Below are positions 27,535 through 36,134 of a stretch of 64,000 nucleotides of DNA, one piece after another; within the stretch, counting starts at the first letter, position 1; each line of letters opens with the position of its first letter. Under the pieces are notes generated by a model. The model ran no database searches and was not told the DNA's origin. It was given only the letters and a program-made list of their open reading frames with translations. The translations under genes were made by a program, and so were the position numbers. The stretch spans positions 1 through 64,000 of the forward strand of contig NZ_RQYH01000010.1 in NCBI RefSeq assembly GCF_003860215.1, read 5' to 3'. This stretch comes from Desulfovibrio sp. OH1186_COT-070 (GTDB taxonomy: Bacteria; Desulfobacterota; Desulfovibrionia; Desulfovibrionales; Desulfovibrionaceae).

Positions 27535-30500
27535 GCCGCACTCCGCTTGCGGGCCGCCAGACCGAAAAACAGGCCGTCCCGGCGGTTTTCATAACCAAGG
27601 TCCGGATCAAGGGCCGTGACCTCAAAGCCGCTGCCCGCGAGTATCCGGGCCAGTTCCCGGCAGTCGAACCACTGCTCCCAGGGGGGGATGCCGCCGGGCC
27701 AGGAAGCCAGCCGCTGCACGTTCTTGTCCACAATGACCAGCGTGCCGCCGTCGGCCAGAATCCGGCGCATCTCGCCCAGAGCGGCGTGCAGGTCAACGCA
27801 GTGTTCCAGAACCTCGCACAAAAGCACGGCGTCAAAGCTGCCGTCGTCCCAGCCCGAACGCAGCACCGTGCCCACGCGGGCAGACGCCCTTTTGGGCATG
27901 AACCGCGCAAAGGCCGGGTGCACGTCCTGACCGGTGAGGTTGGCAAAACCTCCGTAATGCAGCCTGCGCAAGTAGCGCCCCTTGCCCGTGCCCATGTCCA
28001 GCACACGGGCCTGTTCCCTGCCTTGCAGGCTTTGCCGCACAAAGGCAAGCCGCCCGTCGTCATCGGCAATATCGTCCAGAAACTGCGGGAAAAAGCGGAC
28101 AAAGCGGCAACGCTGCATGGCCGAAACCGCGCTGGCAAAGGCAAGAGCCGCAGACGCTCCGCCCTGAAAGACATTTTTGGGCCACTGCCTGCGCCCGTTG
28201 CCCAGAGCGCCCATGCCCAGGCAGTAGGCCGCCCCGCCAAGGACGTCATCGCCCAGAGACCATGCCCCCCAGGCCAGCCACAGGGCTATCTCCGCGTATT
28301 TTGCGCGCGGCTCCGGGTCTGCGGGAATCTCCGCCCCCATGCTTTCGGCCATGCGCGCAAGGAGCGCAAGGCCGTTTTCCGGCTTCTGCAAAAGGCCCAC
28401 GGCAGCGGCTTCCCGCACAAGGGCTTCCCCGGCCCGCTGATCGGCCAGAGCACTCTGGAGCGAGGCCCAGTGCCGGGCGCAGTCTGTCCAGGCATTGTGG
28501 TCAAGAGCCTGCCCGGCCTGATGCAGCTCGCCGAAGCAGCAGAAAAGCCCCGGCTCCTGCTCGGCAGAGCGCCGCTGGAGCGACAGCACCGTGGCGCACA
28601 GTTGCTTGAGATGGCCGTCCCCGTGCGCCGCCAGCACTTCCGGCTGGCGGAAGACCCGCAAAAGCCCCGCGGTCAGGAACAGATTTTTGCCTTGTGCGGA
28701 CGAAAAGTTCTTCGCCAGCCATTTTGCCAGGTCCAGAGCTTCCTGCCGCCGCCCCCGATCCAGAAGCACGGGCACAAGCCGGGCGGCCTGTTCCATGCAA
28801 GGCGTGTCGGCAGGGCCGGACGCCAGAGAGCGCGCATCTTCCTCCAGACGGGAGGCAGCGGCTCCCGCCAGCGCCACCAGAGGCACATCCTCCTCGCGGA
28901 TGTTCTCCGCGCGCACGTTCCCCGTGTCAACGGCCGCACCCGTTCCGGCAGCGTTCGCGGGCATTTTTTCGTCCGGAGAAAGCCAGGTCATGGCGTCCAG
29001 CCAGAACTTGACAGGCCAGGACAATTCTTCGCCCGGAAAATAGTCCGCGCCTTCCCCCACACTGCCGGGAAAGCCCCCGTCCGCTGTTTGCAGGCTCTGC
29101 GCACAGCGCAGGGCGGGCAGGGCATGCGCCCTGTCTCCCAGTTTGAGCCAGACCAGCCCGGCCTGGATCAACCCCGGAGTGCAGATCCATGCGGCATTGG
29201 CGTAGGCGGGTACCATGCCGTTTTCCGCCTGCCTTTCCGCCAGTTCGCGCATGCCCTGACGGCAGATGTCCACCGCGCCCAGGTCAAAGAGCGCCTCCTG
29301 AATATAGCAGTAAAAATGCAGGAGCATGTTGGGCGCAAGAAAATTGGTCAGATTGCAGTGCGCGATGTACCAGGCCAGGGATTTCCGGACAAAGGCGTCA
29401 AAGCCGCCCGTATTGAGGGCTTTGCCCGCAGCCAGCAGGCCGGGCAGCACATAGAGATGGATGGCCTCGTTGACGTGGCCACGCGTTCCCAGAGACCACG
29501 CGCCCATATCTTCGGGCAGGGCCAGCCGCCCCTCCGGGGAGGCGGTGTCCATGATCCAGCGGCAGGCCCGCTCCAGCGGCCGGGCGGCTTCCGGCAAAAG
29601 CGGCGTGATGGCGGCAAGCCCCCGGATGATCTGGCCCGTGTCAAAGGCAAAGGGGCTGGCAATGCCCGGCCCGGAGAAGGAACCGTCGGCATTCTGGATG
29701 CTCATGAGCCAGCGCGCGTAACGGACGGCAAGGTCTTTTTCTCCCCACTGGAGCAGGGTGGGGATAAAATAGCCCGTCACCTCGGGATAGGGTGTTGGCT
29801 GCCGGTTGCTGACGCTGACTCCCTGCCCCTGCGGCGAATGCGCGCGCACCCAGGCAAGCGCCCGCCGGCTTTCCGCCCCGCCCGGCGTTATCCCTGCCTT
29901 CCGCACACTCCCGGCTGCCGCCAGCGTGCGGAAAGCCTTGGCATCGCCGTTGTGAAAGGCCACCAGAGGGCGCTGGTAGTCTGCGGACAGGGCAATGTAT
30001 TCCGCATGACGGAAATCCAGGGTCTTTCTGATGTGCTCGATTTCCGCGGCAACACTGCCGCGCTGCGGGTAATAGCGCTCCTGCGTGGCAAATTCGCCGA
30101 GAATGCAGGTGATTTCCCTGGTGGACAGTTCGTCCAGAAAGGCATCCTTGTCGGCCACATGATGGTAGACGGAAAGCATGAGCAGCACGTCCGTGGCCCA
30201 GGCATAGGGCGCGCTGCCGGTCATGTAGCGCACAAAGTCCACGCCTGACGGCCTGTCGCCGTAAAAAGCCAGCACCCTTGCGGCCTCCACATAGCGCGCA
30301 TCGGCCTCAAGCCCGGTTACCCGGCGGGTATGAGGAAAATCTCCGCAGAAAAAAGACACCATGCCCATGTTGGAGCCGAGGTCCACCACATCCAGCGGCC
30401 GCCCCAGCACGGAATGGGCGTATTCCAGCGCATGCCGCACCTGGACAAGGCGTGCGTCCTCCACCGGGCGCTGCCCGGCGATGGTCATGTCGTGCAGGAT

Positions 30501-31313
30501 GACGGACTGGTAGATGCGCTCGTCGGGCTGCTGCTCCGCGTCAAGGTTGTACCCGCTGGTGCAGTCAAAATTGCACTGTGCAAGGTATGCGGGCAGCCCG
30601 GGGCGCAGGGCGGAGGCAAAAACCTTTTTCAGCCGCGCAAGGCAGGTGGGGCCGGGCACAGCGCCTTTTTCCAGAACAGGAAAATCCCCCACATGATCCC
30701 CACCGCAGACGCCCACCATGTCCAGCGACTGCTCAAAGGGCACTGCTTGGGGGAAATACCGGGCCTCTTCAAAATCGATGAGTACGGGCGTCAGCCCCCG
30801 AAAGCAGACATTTTTTTCATGAATGTCGGTGTGCACAATGCCTTTTTCGTACAGGCCGCGCACAAAATCTTTCAGCCGCGCAAAGGCCTCCACCATCTGC
30901 GGCGGAGAAAATTCCCGCAGGGCATCAAAGGGGCGCAGTGCTTCCGTGGCAAGGAAAAGCCAGTCGCCGTGCTGTGCGAAACCGGCCACCGCGGGCACAT
31001 GGGGCGAAGGCGCCAGCGTTGTCAGAAAATTGTATTCGTTTTCCAGCGACGGCGTTTGCGAAAAACCCGGCTCGGACTCCAGCGCGCTTTCCACCAGCAG
31101 GCTTTTGTGCTTGGCCTTGAGAAAGTACTGCACACTGCCCGCCCGGATCAGAAAATTCTGGCTGCCGCCGCCGGGAGTCCACTGGCGGGGCACTTCGCGC
31201 AGGCTTTCCGGCGGCTGCCCCAGAAATTCCGTGGCCGCACGGCGCACCAGTTCCGGCGGTGTGCGGTCGAGATAGCGTTCTTTCAAATCCAGCACTGTCT
31301 GATGAAAACGCAT
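27531..31313 (-). CDS. Four-domain fusion: kinase-like, methyltransferase, alpha-toroid, methyltransferase
   Basis: A 1260-residue cytoplasmic protein with ATG at 31313 after GGAGG. Residues about 45-240 are kinase-like: KAKH near the ATP lysine, catalytic loop GIVHTDIHEKNVCF (HxD...N) and metal motif LIDFEEARYF, as in LPS core kinases. Residues 305-450 form a first SAM fold (VVDLGSNMGMVSFFCGDF). Residues about 500-1060 are helical with toroid-type repeats (WLMSIQNADGSFSGPG; CAQSLQTADGGFPGSVGEG) like terpene cyclase/glycoside hydrolase toroids. Residues 1101-1240 are a second methyltransferase (ARVLDMGTGKGRYLRRLHYG; FDAVLLCEVLEHCVDL). It lies between a double glycosyltransferase and wecB. Biochemical role unknown; a chain-capping kinase-methyltransferase with a glycan-holding toroid is one guess. 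Confidence 0.75.
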   Translation of the reverse strand: MRFHQTVLDLKERYLDRTPPELVRRAATEFLGQPPESLREVPRQWTPGGGSQNFLIRAGSVQYFLKAKHKSLLVESALESEPGFSQTPSLENEYNFLTTLAPSPHVPAVAGFAQHGDWLFLATEALRPFDALREFSPPQMVEAFARLKDFVRGLYEKGIVHTDIHEKNVCFRGLTPVLIDFEEARYFPQAVPFEQSLDMVGVCGGDHVGDFPVLEKGAVPGPTCLARLKKVFASALRPGLPAYLAQCNFDCTSGYNLDAEQQPDERIYQSVILHDMTIAGQRPVEDARLVQVRHALEYAHSVLGRPLDVVDLGSNMGMVSFFCGDFPHTRRVTGLEADARYVEAARVLAFYGDRPSGVDFVRYMTGSAPYAWATDVLLMLSVYHHVADKDAFLDELSTREITCILGEFATQERYYPQRGSVAAEIEHIRKTLDFRHAEYIALSADYQRPLVAFHNGDAKAFRTLAAAGSVRKAGITPGGAESRRALAWVRAHSPQGQGVSVSNRQPTPYPEVTGYFIPTLLQWGEKDLAVRYARWLMSIQNADGSFSGPGIASPFAFDTGQIIRGLAAITPLLPEAARPLERACRWIMDTASPEGRLALPEDMGAWSLGTRGHVNEAIHLYVLPGLLAAGKALNTGGFDAFVRKSLAWYIAHCNLTNFLAPNMLLHFYCYIQEALFDLGAVDICRQGMRELAERQAENGMVPAYANAAWICTPGLIQAGLVWLKLGDRAHALPALRCAQSLQTADGGFPGSVGEGADYFPGEELSWPVKFWLDAMTWLSPDEKMPANAAGTGAAVDTGNVRAENIREEDVPLVALAGAAASRLEEDARSLASGPADTPCMEQAARLVPVLLDRGRRQEALDLAKWLAKNFSSAQGKNLFLTAGLLRVFRQPEVLAAHGDGHLKQLCATVLSLQRRSAEQEPGLFCCFGELHQAGQALDHNAWTDCARHWASLQSALADQRAGEALVREAAAVGLLQKPENGLALLARMAESMGAEIPADPEPRAKYAEIALWLAWGAWSLGDDVLGGAAYCLGMGALGNGRRQWPKNVFQGGASAALAFASAVSAMQRCRFVRFFPQFLDDIADDDGRLAFVRQSLQGREQARVLDMGTGKGRYLRRLHYGGFANLTGQDVHPAFARFMPKRASARVGTVLRSGWDDGSFDAVLLCEVLEHCVDLHAALGEMRRILADGGTLVIVDKNVQRLASWPGGIPPWEQWFDCRELARILAGSGFEVTALDPDLGYENRRDGLFFGLAARKRSAA

Positions 31314-31336
31314 TTTTTCCTCCACCCCTTCGCGCA

Positions 31337-33814
31337 TCAGCCCTGCGCACTGCGGGTAACACCGGGCACAAACACCTGCCGCGCGGCCCTTGCCCGGCCC
31401 AGAAGCTCGCTCGTTTCCGGGTCGGGACCGGCAATGAACGGGCAGACAAATTCGTAACTGCCCCAATGACGCCGCTGCTCGCCGCAGGCCTTGCGCAACA
31501 GCCCGAACTGTTCCGGCGCGGCGGGCTCTCCCCGGCGCAGCAGTTCTCCGACTTCTTCCATGCGGCCGTGCCAGGCCAGGGCCACGGCATAATTGCCCAT
31601 TGCCACAAGATCATCCGGGCGCAGGCGGTGGGCCTCCCCAAGATACACGGCGGCCGCGCCCTTGAGAAAGGAGCTTGCCGAGAGCATGCTGATGCCCAGC
31701 AACAGATTGGCGTGAAACAGCGCCAGCTCCCTGTCGGCGCAGGCGTCAATGCAGGGGTACAGGGCGTGCACACCCCCGCGCTTTTCCAGCCTTTGCAGGG
31801 CGCGGTGAGCGGTTCTGGCGGAGGCTTCGCGCACCTTGGCCGAAATCTTCACGCGCAGGGAGTCATTGTGCCAGCGGTACTGATAGACCACGGCGGGCAC
31901 ATGCACGGGTCGGGTGATGTCCAGAATGCGCAGCCACATGTCCCAATCTTCCGCGCCTTCCAGCCGCGCGTCATATTCCCCCGCCTGTTGCGCCACATCC
32001 GTGCGGTACATGAAGGCCGCCATGCCGGGGTTGCCGCACAGGAGATTCTCCAGAAAAGGCTCCCCGTCCAGCGTGTCCAGCACCAGCCCCCTGCCGTTGA
32101 TGCGCGCAAAAGACGCCGAAGCAAAGCCCGCCTGCGGGAAGGCGCGCAGCGCGCGCACCAGAGTGGAGCAAAAATGCGGCAGGCAGATATTGTCTGCGGA
32201 GGTCCAGGTGCGAAACTCGCCCCGCGCCAGGGCAAAGCCCCTGTTCAGGGCTGCGGGCAGGCGGGTGTTGGGGCCGCCGAGCACGCGGACCTTGGGCGAA
32301 TCAAGGCTCGTCAGATACTCCCCCGTGCCGTCTGTGGAACCGTCGTCCACAATGATCAGTTCAAAGTGGGGATAGTCCTGCGCCAGAACAGAATCCACGG
32401 CCTGCGGCAACCAGGTGAGATGGTTGTATGTGGGCAATACGATGCTGACCAGAGGCCAGGGGGCCTCCCCTTCCTCCAGGTACCCCGGAACGGCGGGGGC
32501 AGCGTCTTCCACCGGCACGGACGCGAGCTCTCCCGCATCGTCGGGCAGCATGTCCGCATAGACCTGCCAGAGCAGTCCCGCCGAGCGCGCGACGCAAAAT
32601 TCCCGCTCCACATGTTCCCGCCCGGCACGGCCCGCCTCGCGGGCCATGTTTTCGTGCCGGAGAAAAAAAGACACGTGCGCGGCCAGTTCTTCTTCGTCCC
32701 TTTTGCCGAGCACAAAGCCGCTCTTGCCGTGCTCCACCGCATCGGCCGCGCCGCCGCACAGGGTGGTGACCACGGGAACCTGCATGGCCTGCGCCTCCAG
32801 AAGGACATTGGGCAGACCTTCCACATGGGCCGTGTGCAAAAAAACGCCGCACATGGACAGAAAGGCGGGCACGTCCCTGACCGGGCCGGGGAAAAGAATG
32901 CGCCCGGCAAAGGGCGAGTCGGCCACCTGTTTTTCCATGCGGGCCAGTTCCTCTCCGTCACCGCCGACCACGGCGTACAGCCCCGGATGGGCGGCGCAGG
33001 CTCTGGCCGCCACGGAAACCCAGAGATCCGGATCCTTGATGGAGACAAAACGGAACAAACCGCCGAGAACCGGCGCGTCCGCGCCGATCCCCAAGCTCTG
33101 GCGCAGGGCGCTTTCCCGCCGGACATCGGGAAAATCCCAGGCCTCCATGTCAAAAATATTGGGGGTAAGGGCCACGCTGCCGGGCGCCAGCCCGAGCCAA
33201 GCTTCATAGGAGGCGCAACCCGCGCGGCTGTTGTTGGTCATGCGCACATGGGGCAGGCGCAGAAGATTGGACAGCACCTTGAAGGCGACAACATCGTCAA
33301 TGCCTTCAAAGCCATAGGGAGAGCGTTGCGCCGGGGAAAGGCTCTGCCCGGCAACAATGATCCGGGGCACCCCCACAATGACGGCCGCCAGCAAAGGCAT
33401 GAGCAGATCGGCATTCCAGATGTGCAGAAGCCGCGGGCGCACGCGCCCCAGCCAGCCCGCGTATGCCGCCACAGCATTGTAGAAATCCGGTGTGGCGCCC
33501 GACAAAAAGATCCCTATTTTCCTCCGCGCCAGGGCAAAAATACCGGTGTCCACCACCTCCAGCCCGAACTCCTGCACCTCGCGGCACACGGCACGCGCCT
33601 CTTCCAGAAAGAAATCATTGCCTCCCTGGGGAGAAATGGTGCTGCACAAGAGCGTCACCGGCAGTCCCCGGCGCTGGAACTCCCGCGCGCTGGCGACAAT
33701 CTGGCGCTCAACCCCGCCGCAGGTCAGCGAATTGGCCCACCAGGCCACCGGCCCGGAAAAATCTTCGGGCGCAATCAGGGGCGCTTCCGCTTTCAAAAGA
33801 CGTTTTTCAGCCAT
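31337..33814 (-). CDS. GT4-GT2 fusion glycosyltransferase
   Basis: An 825-residue protein starting at the ATG at 33814 after GAGAGG. Residues about 1-390 are a GT-B glycosyltransferase (GT4): VAWWANSLTCGGVERQIVAS, LLHIWNADLLMPLLAA, then LGGLFRFVSIKDPDLWVSV and HTAHVEGLPNVLLEAQAMQV with the EGLPNVLLEA donor site. Residues about 415-640 are GT-A (GT2): VSIVLPTYNHLTWLPQAVDS, ELIIVDDGSTDGTGEYL, GEFRTWTSADNICLP and AEDWDMWLRILDI. The final 185 residues are helical, TPR-like. It probably adds two sugars in sequence. First gene of the operon, 23 bases before the four-domain protein. Confidence 0.88.
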   Translation of the reverse strand: MAEKRLLKAEAPLIAPEDFSGPVAWWANSLTCGGVERQIVASAREFQRRGLPVTLLCSTISPQGGNDFFLEEARAVCREVQEFGLEVVDTGIFALARRKIGIFLSGATPDFYNAVAAYAGWLGRVRPRLLHIWNADLLMPLLAAVIVGVPRIIVAGQSLSPAQRSPYGFEGIDDVVAFKVLSNLLRLPHVRMTNNSRAGCASYEAWLGLAPGSVALTPNIFDMEAWDFPDVRRESALRQSLGIGADAPVLGGLFRFVSIKDPDLWVSVAARACAAHPGLYAVVGGDGEELARMEKQVADSPFAGRILFPGPVRDVPAFLSMCGVFLHTAHVEGLPNVLLEAQAMQVPVVTTLCGGAADAVEHGKSGFVLGKRDEEELAAHVSFFLRHENMAREAGRAGREHVEREFCVARSAGLLWQVYADMLPDDAGELASVPVEDAAPAVPGYLEEGEAPWPLVSIVLPTYNHLTWLPQAVDSVLAQDYPHFELIIVDDGSTDGTGEYLTSLDSPKVRVLGGPNTRLPAALNRGFALARGEFRTWTSADNICLPHFCSTLVRALRAFPQAGFASASFARINGRGLVLDTLDGEPFLENLLCGNPGMAAFMYRTDVAQQAGEYDARLEGAEDWDMWLRILDITRPVHVPAVVYQYRWHNDSLRVKISAKVREASARTAHRALQRLEKRGGVHALYPCIDACADRELALFHANLLLGISMLSASSFLKGAAAVYLGEAHRLRPDDLVAMGNYAVALAWHGRMEEVGELLRRGEPAAPEQFGLLRKACGEQRRHWGSYEFVCPFIAGPDPETSELLGRARAARQVFVPGVTRSAQG

Positions 33815-34117
33815 GCATATCCTCTCCGGCATACGCTCCAGCCGTCTGCCTGCCGTGTTGTGTGTCTGGCACTGCCCGAACAATATCGAAATACTATGCA
33901 AGCACAGTGCCGAAAGAGCATGCGACTTCTTTTCACCCGCCAACGCAAAGCGCCGGAAGGATTCTCCCCAAGCCCGTACTCTCCGGAAAACAGCAAGGCC
34001 TGCCTGATGGGCGACAACCACAGCCCCGGAAACCATCTCTGCCCTGTCCAGAGCATGAGAAAGCACTTTCCCGAATCAAACGGGCGTTGGTTCCCTTCAC
34101 TCTATTGACGAGGGAAC
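33815..34117. promoter_or_regulatory. Divergent 303-base intergenic region with inverted repeat
   Basis: No gene seen here. GGCACTG (33868-33874) and CAGTGCC (33905-33911) form a perfect 7-base inverted repeat around a 30-base A+T-rich core with -10-like TACTAT (33892-33897, plus strand), a candidate operator/promoter for the glycan operon or the HD gene. Just before the HD gene, GTTCCC (34090-34095) can pair with GGGAAC (34112-34117), which covers its ribosome site. Confidence 0.3.
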
Positions 34118-35545
34118 ATGAAAAGTCTAGAAAATTTTATGCAATCGAAGCACCAACGCATTCGCGATCCCTTACACGACCTCATCGAGTTTGGCGATGA
34201 CCCTTTTGAGCAAATCCTTTGGAGAGTGCTCCAAACTCCATCTTTTCAACGTTTGCGCCGGGTGAAACAGCTTGGTTTTTCAGAATATGTGTACCCTGGA
34301 GCTACCCATACACGCTTTTCTCACTGCATCGGTGCATACCACATTGCGAAAAATCTCTTACGCGTGATCCGTGAACGTTCAGCAGCGCAACAGTTCAATG
34401 CCACTCTTGCACAACATGCTATCGCTGCGGCTCTTGTCCATGATGTCGGGCACGGTCCTTTCAGTCATGCATTCGAAGATATCGGGAAAAAATTGCATCT
34501 TAAAATGGCAAAACATGAGGATGTAAGTGATGCCATTATTCGCAGTGGTGATGTGGGAAAAATTTTTGACGAAATGCATACGGGACTTAGTGCAAATATT
34601 GCAGATCTGATCCGCGCCCCCGGGCCTTCAAAAATTTATGGTGCTGTGGTGTCGAGTCAATTTGATGCCGATCGGCTTGACTATATGCAACGAGACCGCT
34701 TGATGACGGGAACGCGGCTGGGAAAAATTGATTTGGCATGGTTAACGGCCAATTTGGAAATTGCCGATGTGCCTTGGGGGGCTGGCGGTGAAAAATTTGG
34801 GACGCAACAGACTTTTGTGTTGGGAGCAAAGTCGATCCATGCCGCAGAGGCATATGTTCTGGGGCTCTTCCAGCTTTATCCAACAATTTACCTTCATAAA
34901 ACAACAAGAGGGGCAGAAAAACTTTTTACAGAGCTTTTGTTGCGTATTTTTTCCTTGGTTCAGGACAGTGGAAAAAACTGTTCAAGGATAAATTTGCCCA
35001 AAAATCACCCACTGACAATTTTTGCCCAAAAACCTGATTTGCTGGAAAGCGCCTTGAGCCTGGATGACTCCGTTATCATGGGAGCGTTGCCATTGATGGC
35101 TGACGCCAAGGATCCTCTTGTCAGAAGTTTTTCCCAACGCCTTCAGCACAGAAAGCTCTACAAATGCATAGATGTTCGGGAACGGTTATTGCAAAAAGGA
35201 CTGAAAGATGCCCAACTGTCTCTTGCTGTTGAAGGAATACGCAAAAAAATCCAGGAATGGGCTGATAAACACCAGGCTGAAGACAAACCGGCACGTATTT
35301 TGGTAGACTCTGGCAGACGTGAGCCGTACAAGCGCATAGAAGAAGAAAAAGGTCCCCTGAACCAAATCATGATGAACACTCCAAAAGGGGATGTTGTTGA
35401 TATAAATGAACAATCTGCCATAATCAAGGCCATCCGCCCGTTTGAATTTTTTAGAGCCTATACGGCAGATGAAGACTGTGACGCAAAAGTTTTTCTGGAA
35501 AATGCCATCAAGGGAGTGAAAAATGAAAAAAGAACAAAAAAATGA
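34118..35545 (+). CDS. HD-domain phosphohydrolase (COG1078-like)
   Basis: A 475-residue HD-superfamily protein: IRDPLHDLIEFGDDPFEQIL, then RLRRVKQLGFSEYVYPGATH and RFSHCIGAYHIAKNLL, the metal-binding HD in ALVHDVGHGPFSHAFEDIG, and the late Asp in FDADRLDYMQRDRLMTGTRL. This is the COG1078 group, distant relatives of dGTPases and of SAMHD1, that cleave phosphate from nucleotides; YwfO of Bacillus is a member. ATG at 34118 after GAGGGA within a possible hairpin. Codon use and base composition are clearly A+T richer than the flanking operons, a sign of transfer. It overlaps the next gene by 23 bases. Confidence 0.82.
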   Translation: MKSLENFMQSKHQRIRDPLHDLIEFGDDPFEQILWRVLQTPSFQRLRRVKQLGFSEYVYPGATHTRFSHCIGAYHIAKNLLRVIRERSAAQQFNATLAQHAIAAALVHDVGHGPFSHAFEDIGKKLHLKMAKHEDVSDAIIRSGDVGKIFDEMHTGLSANIADLIRAPGPSKIYGAVVSSQFDADRLDYMQRDRLMTGTRLGKIDLAWLTANLEIADVPWGAGGEKFGTQQTFVLGAKSIHAAEAYVLGLFQLYPTIYLHKTTRGAEKLFTELLLRIFSLVQDSGKNCSRINLPKNHPLTIFAQKPDLLESALSLDDSVIMGALPLMADAKDPLVRSFSQRLQHRKLYKCIDVRERLLQKGLKDAQLSLAVEGIRKKIQEWADKHQAEDKPARILVDSGRREPYKRIEEEKGPLNQIMMNTPKGDVVDINEQSAIIKAIRPFEFFRAYTADEDCDAKVFLENAIKGVKNEKRTKK

Positions 35546-36032
35546 TGGCGCGAAGGTGAAAAGCATCATTGCTGATGCCGGAGGGCAAATTGTCGGAAGA
35601 ACAAGGCTTCAGAAAATAGCCTATTTGCTGGAAGCAGCAGGTGAAGGTGAAAATTTTTATTTTGAATACCATCACTATGGCCCCTACAGTGAAGACCTTG
35701 CCAGAGCGACTTCTCTTGCAAGCATGGCAGGAGATATTGCAGAGCAAGAAAAAATTGCAGCTTGGGGTGGATGTTACTCAATTTATACAACAGAAAACGC
35801 ATCACAAACAGATGGCGTGCGCCAACGTCTGGCCCGTACAGCAGCAGAGGCCAATGCGGTTGTTTTGGAGCTTGCCGCAACGGCGACATACTTTGCCGTA
35901 AATGGCAAAAAGGATCCGTGGCATGAGACAGAAGCGCGAAAACCGGAAAAAGCTGCGGACGGGCGCCTTGCTGAAGCAAAAAAACTCTATGGGGAGTTAC
36001 GAAAAATCAGTGAAAAACTTCCACCTCTTTGA
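35523..36032 (+). CDS. YwgA-like/Panacea-related winged-helix protein
   Basis: A 169-residue protein starting inside the HD gene (ATG at 35523 after GGGAG). The N-terminal half (GGQIVGRTRLQKIAYLLEAA then FYFEYHHYGPYSEDLARATS) has the LQK...YL...YGPYS pattern of YwgA and of DUF4065/Panacea-type domains. The C-terminal half is Ala-rich and helical. In Bacillus ywfO (HD) and ywgA are also neighbours, so the pair is conserved over a great distance. Panacea-type domains can act as antitoxins, so an HD effector with a YwgA regulator is possible. Same A+T-rich composition as the HD gene. Confidence 0.7.
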   Translation: MKKEQKNDGAKVKSIIADAGGQIVGRTRLQKIAYLLEAAGEGENFYFEYHHYGPYSEDLARATSLASMAGDIAEQEKIAAWGGCYSIYTTENASQTDGVRQRLARTAAEANAVVLELAATATYFAVNGKKDPWHETEARKPEKAADGRLAEAKKLYGELRKISEKLPPL

Positions 36033-36134
36033 AAGATTGTTTGCCAAAAAGCAAGCCATACACCCAATGCAACAAATACGCACGCATTGGCCCTGTGACA
36101 GCACAAAACAAGCACCTTTGTGTACAGGCAAGAC

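Noticed and set aside
34115-34140. AAAGTCTAGA similarity with the stretch near 53016-53040
   Set aside because: Ten to fifteen shared bases in two A+T-rich segments; no wider homology and no structural reason, so probably chance.
36088-36104. GG-N10-GC pattern upstream of rfbG
   Set aside because: Spacing is right but the -12 element reads CAGCA rather than TTGCA, and no enhancer-binding regulator is linked.
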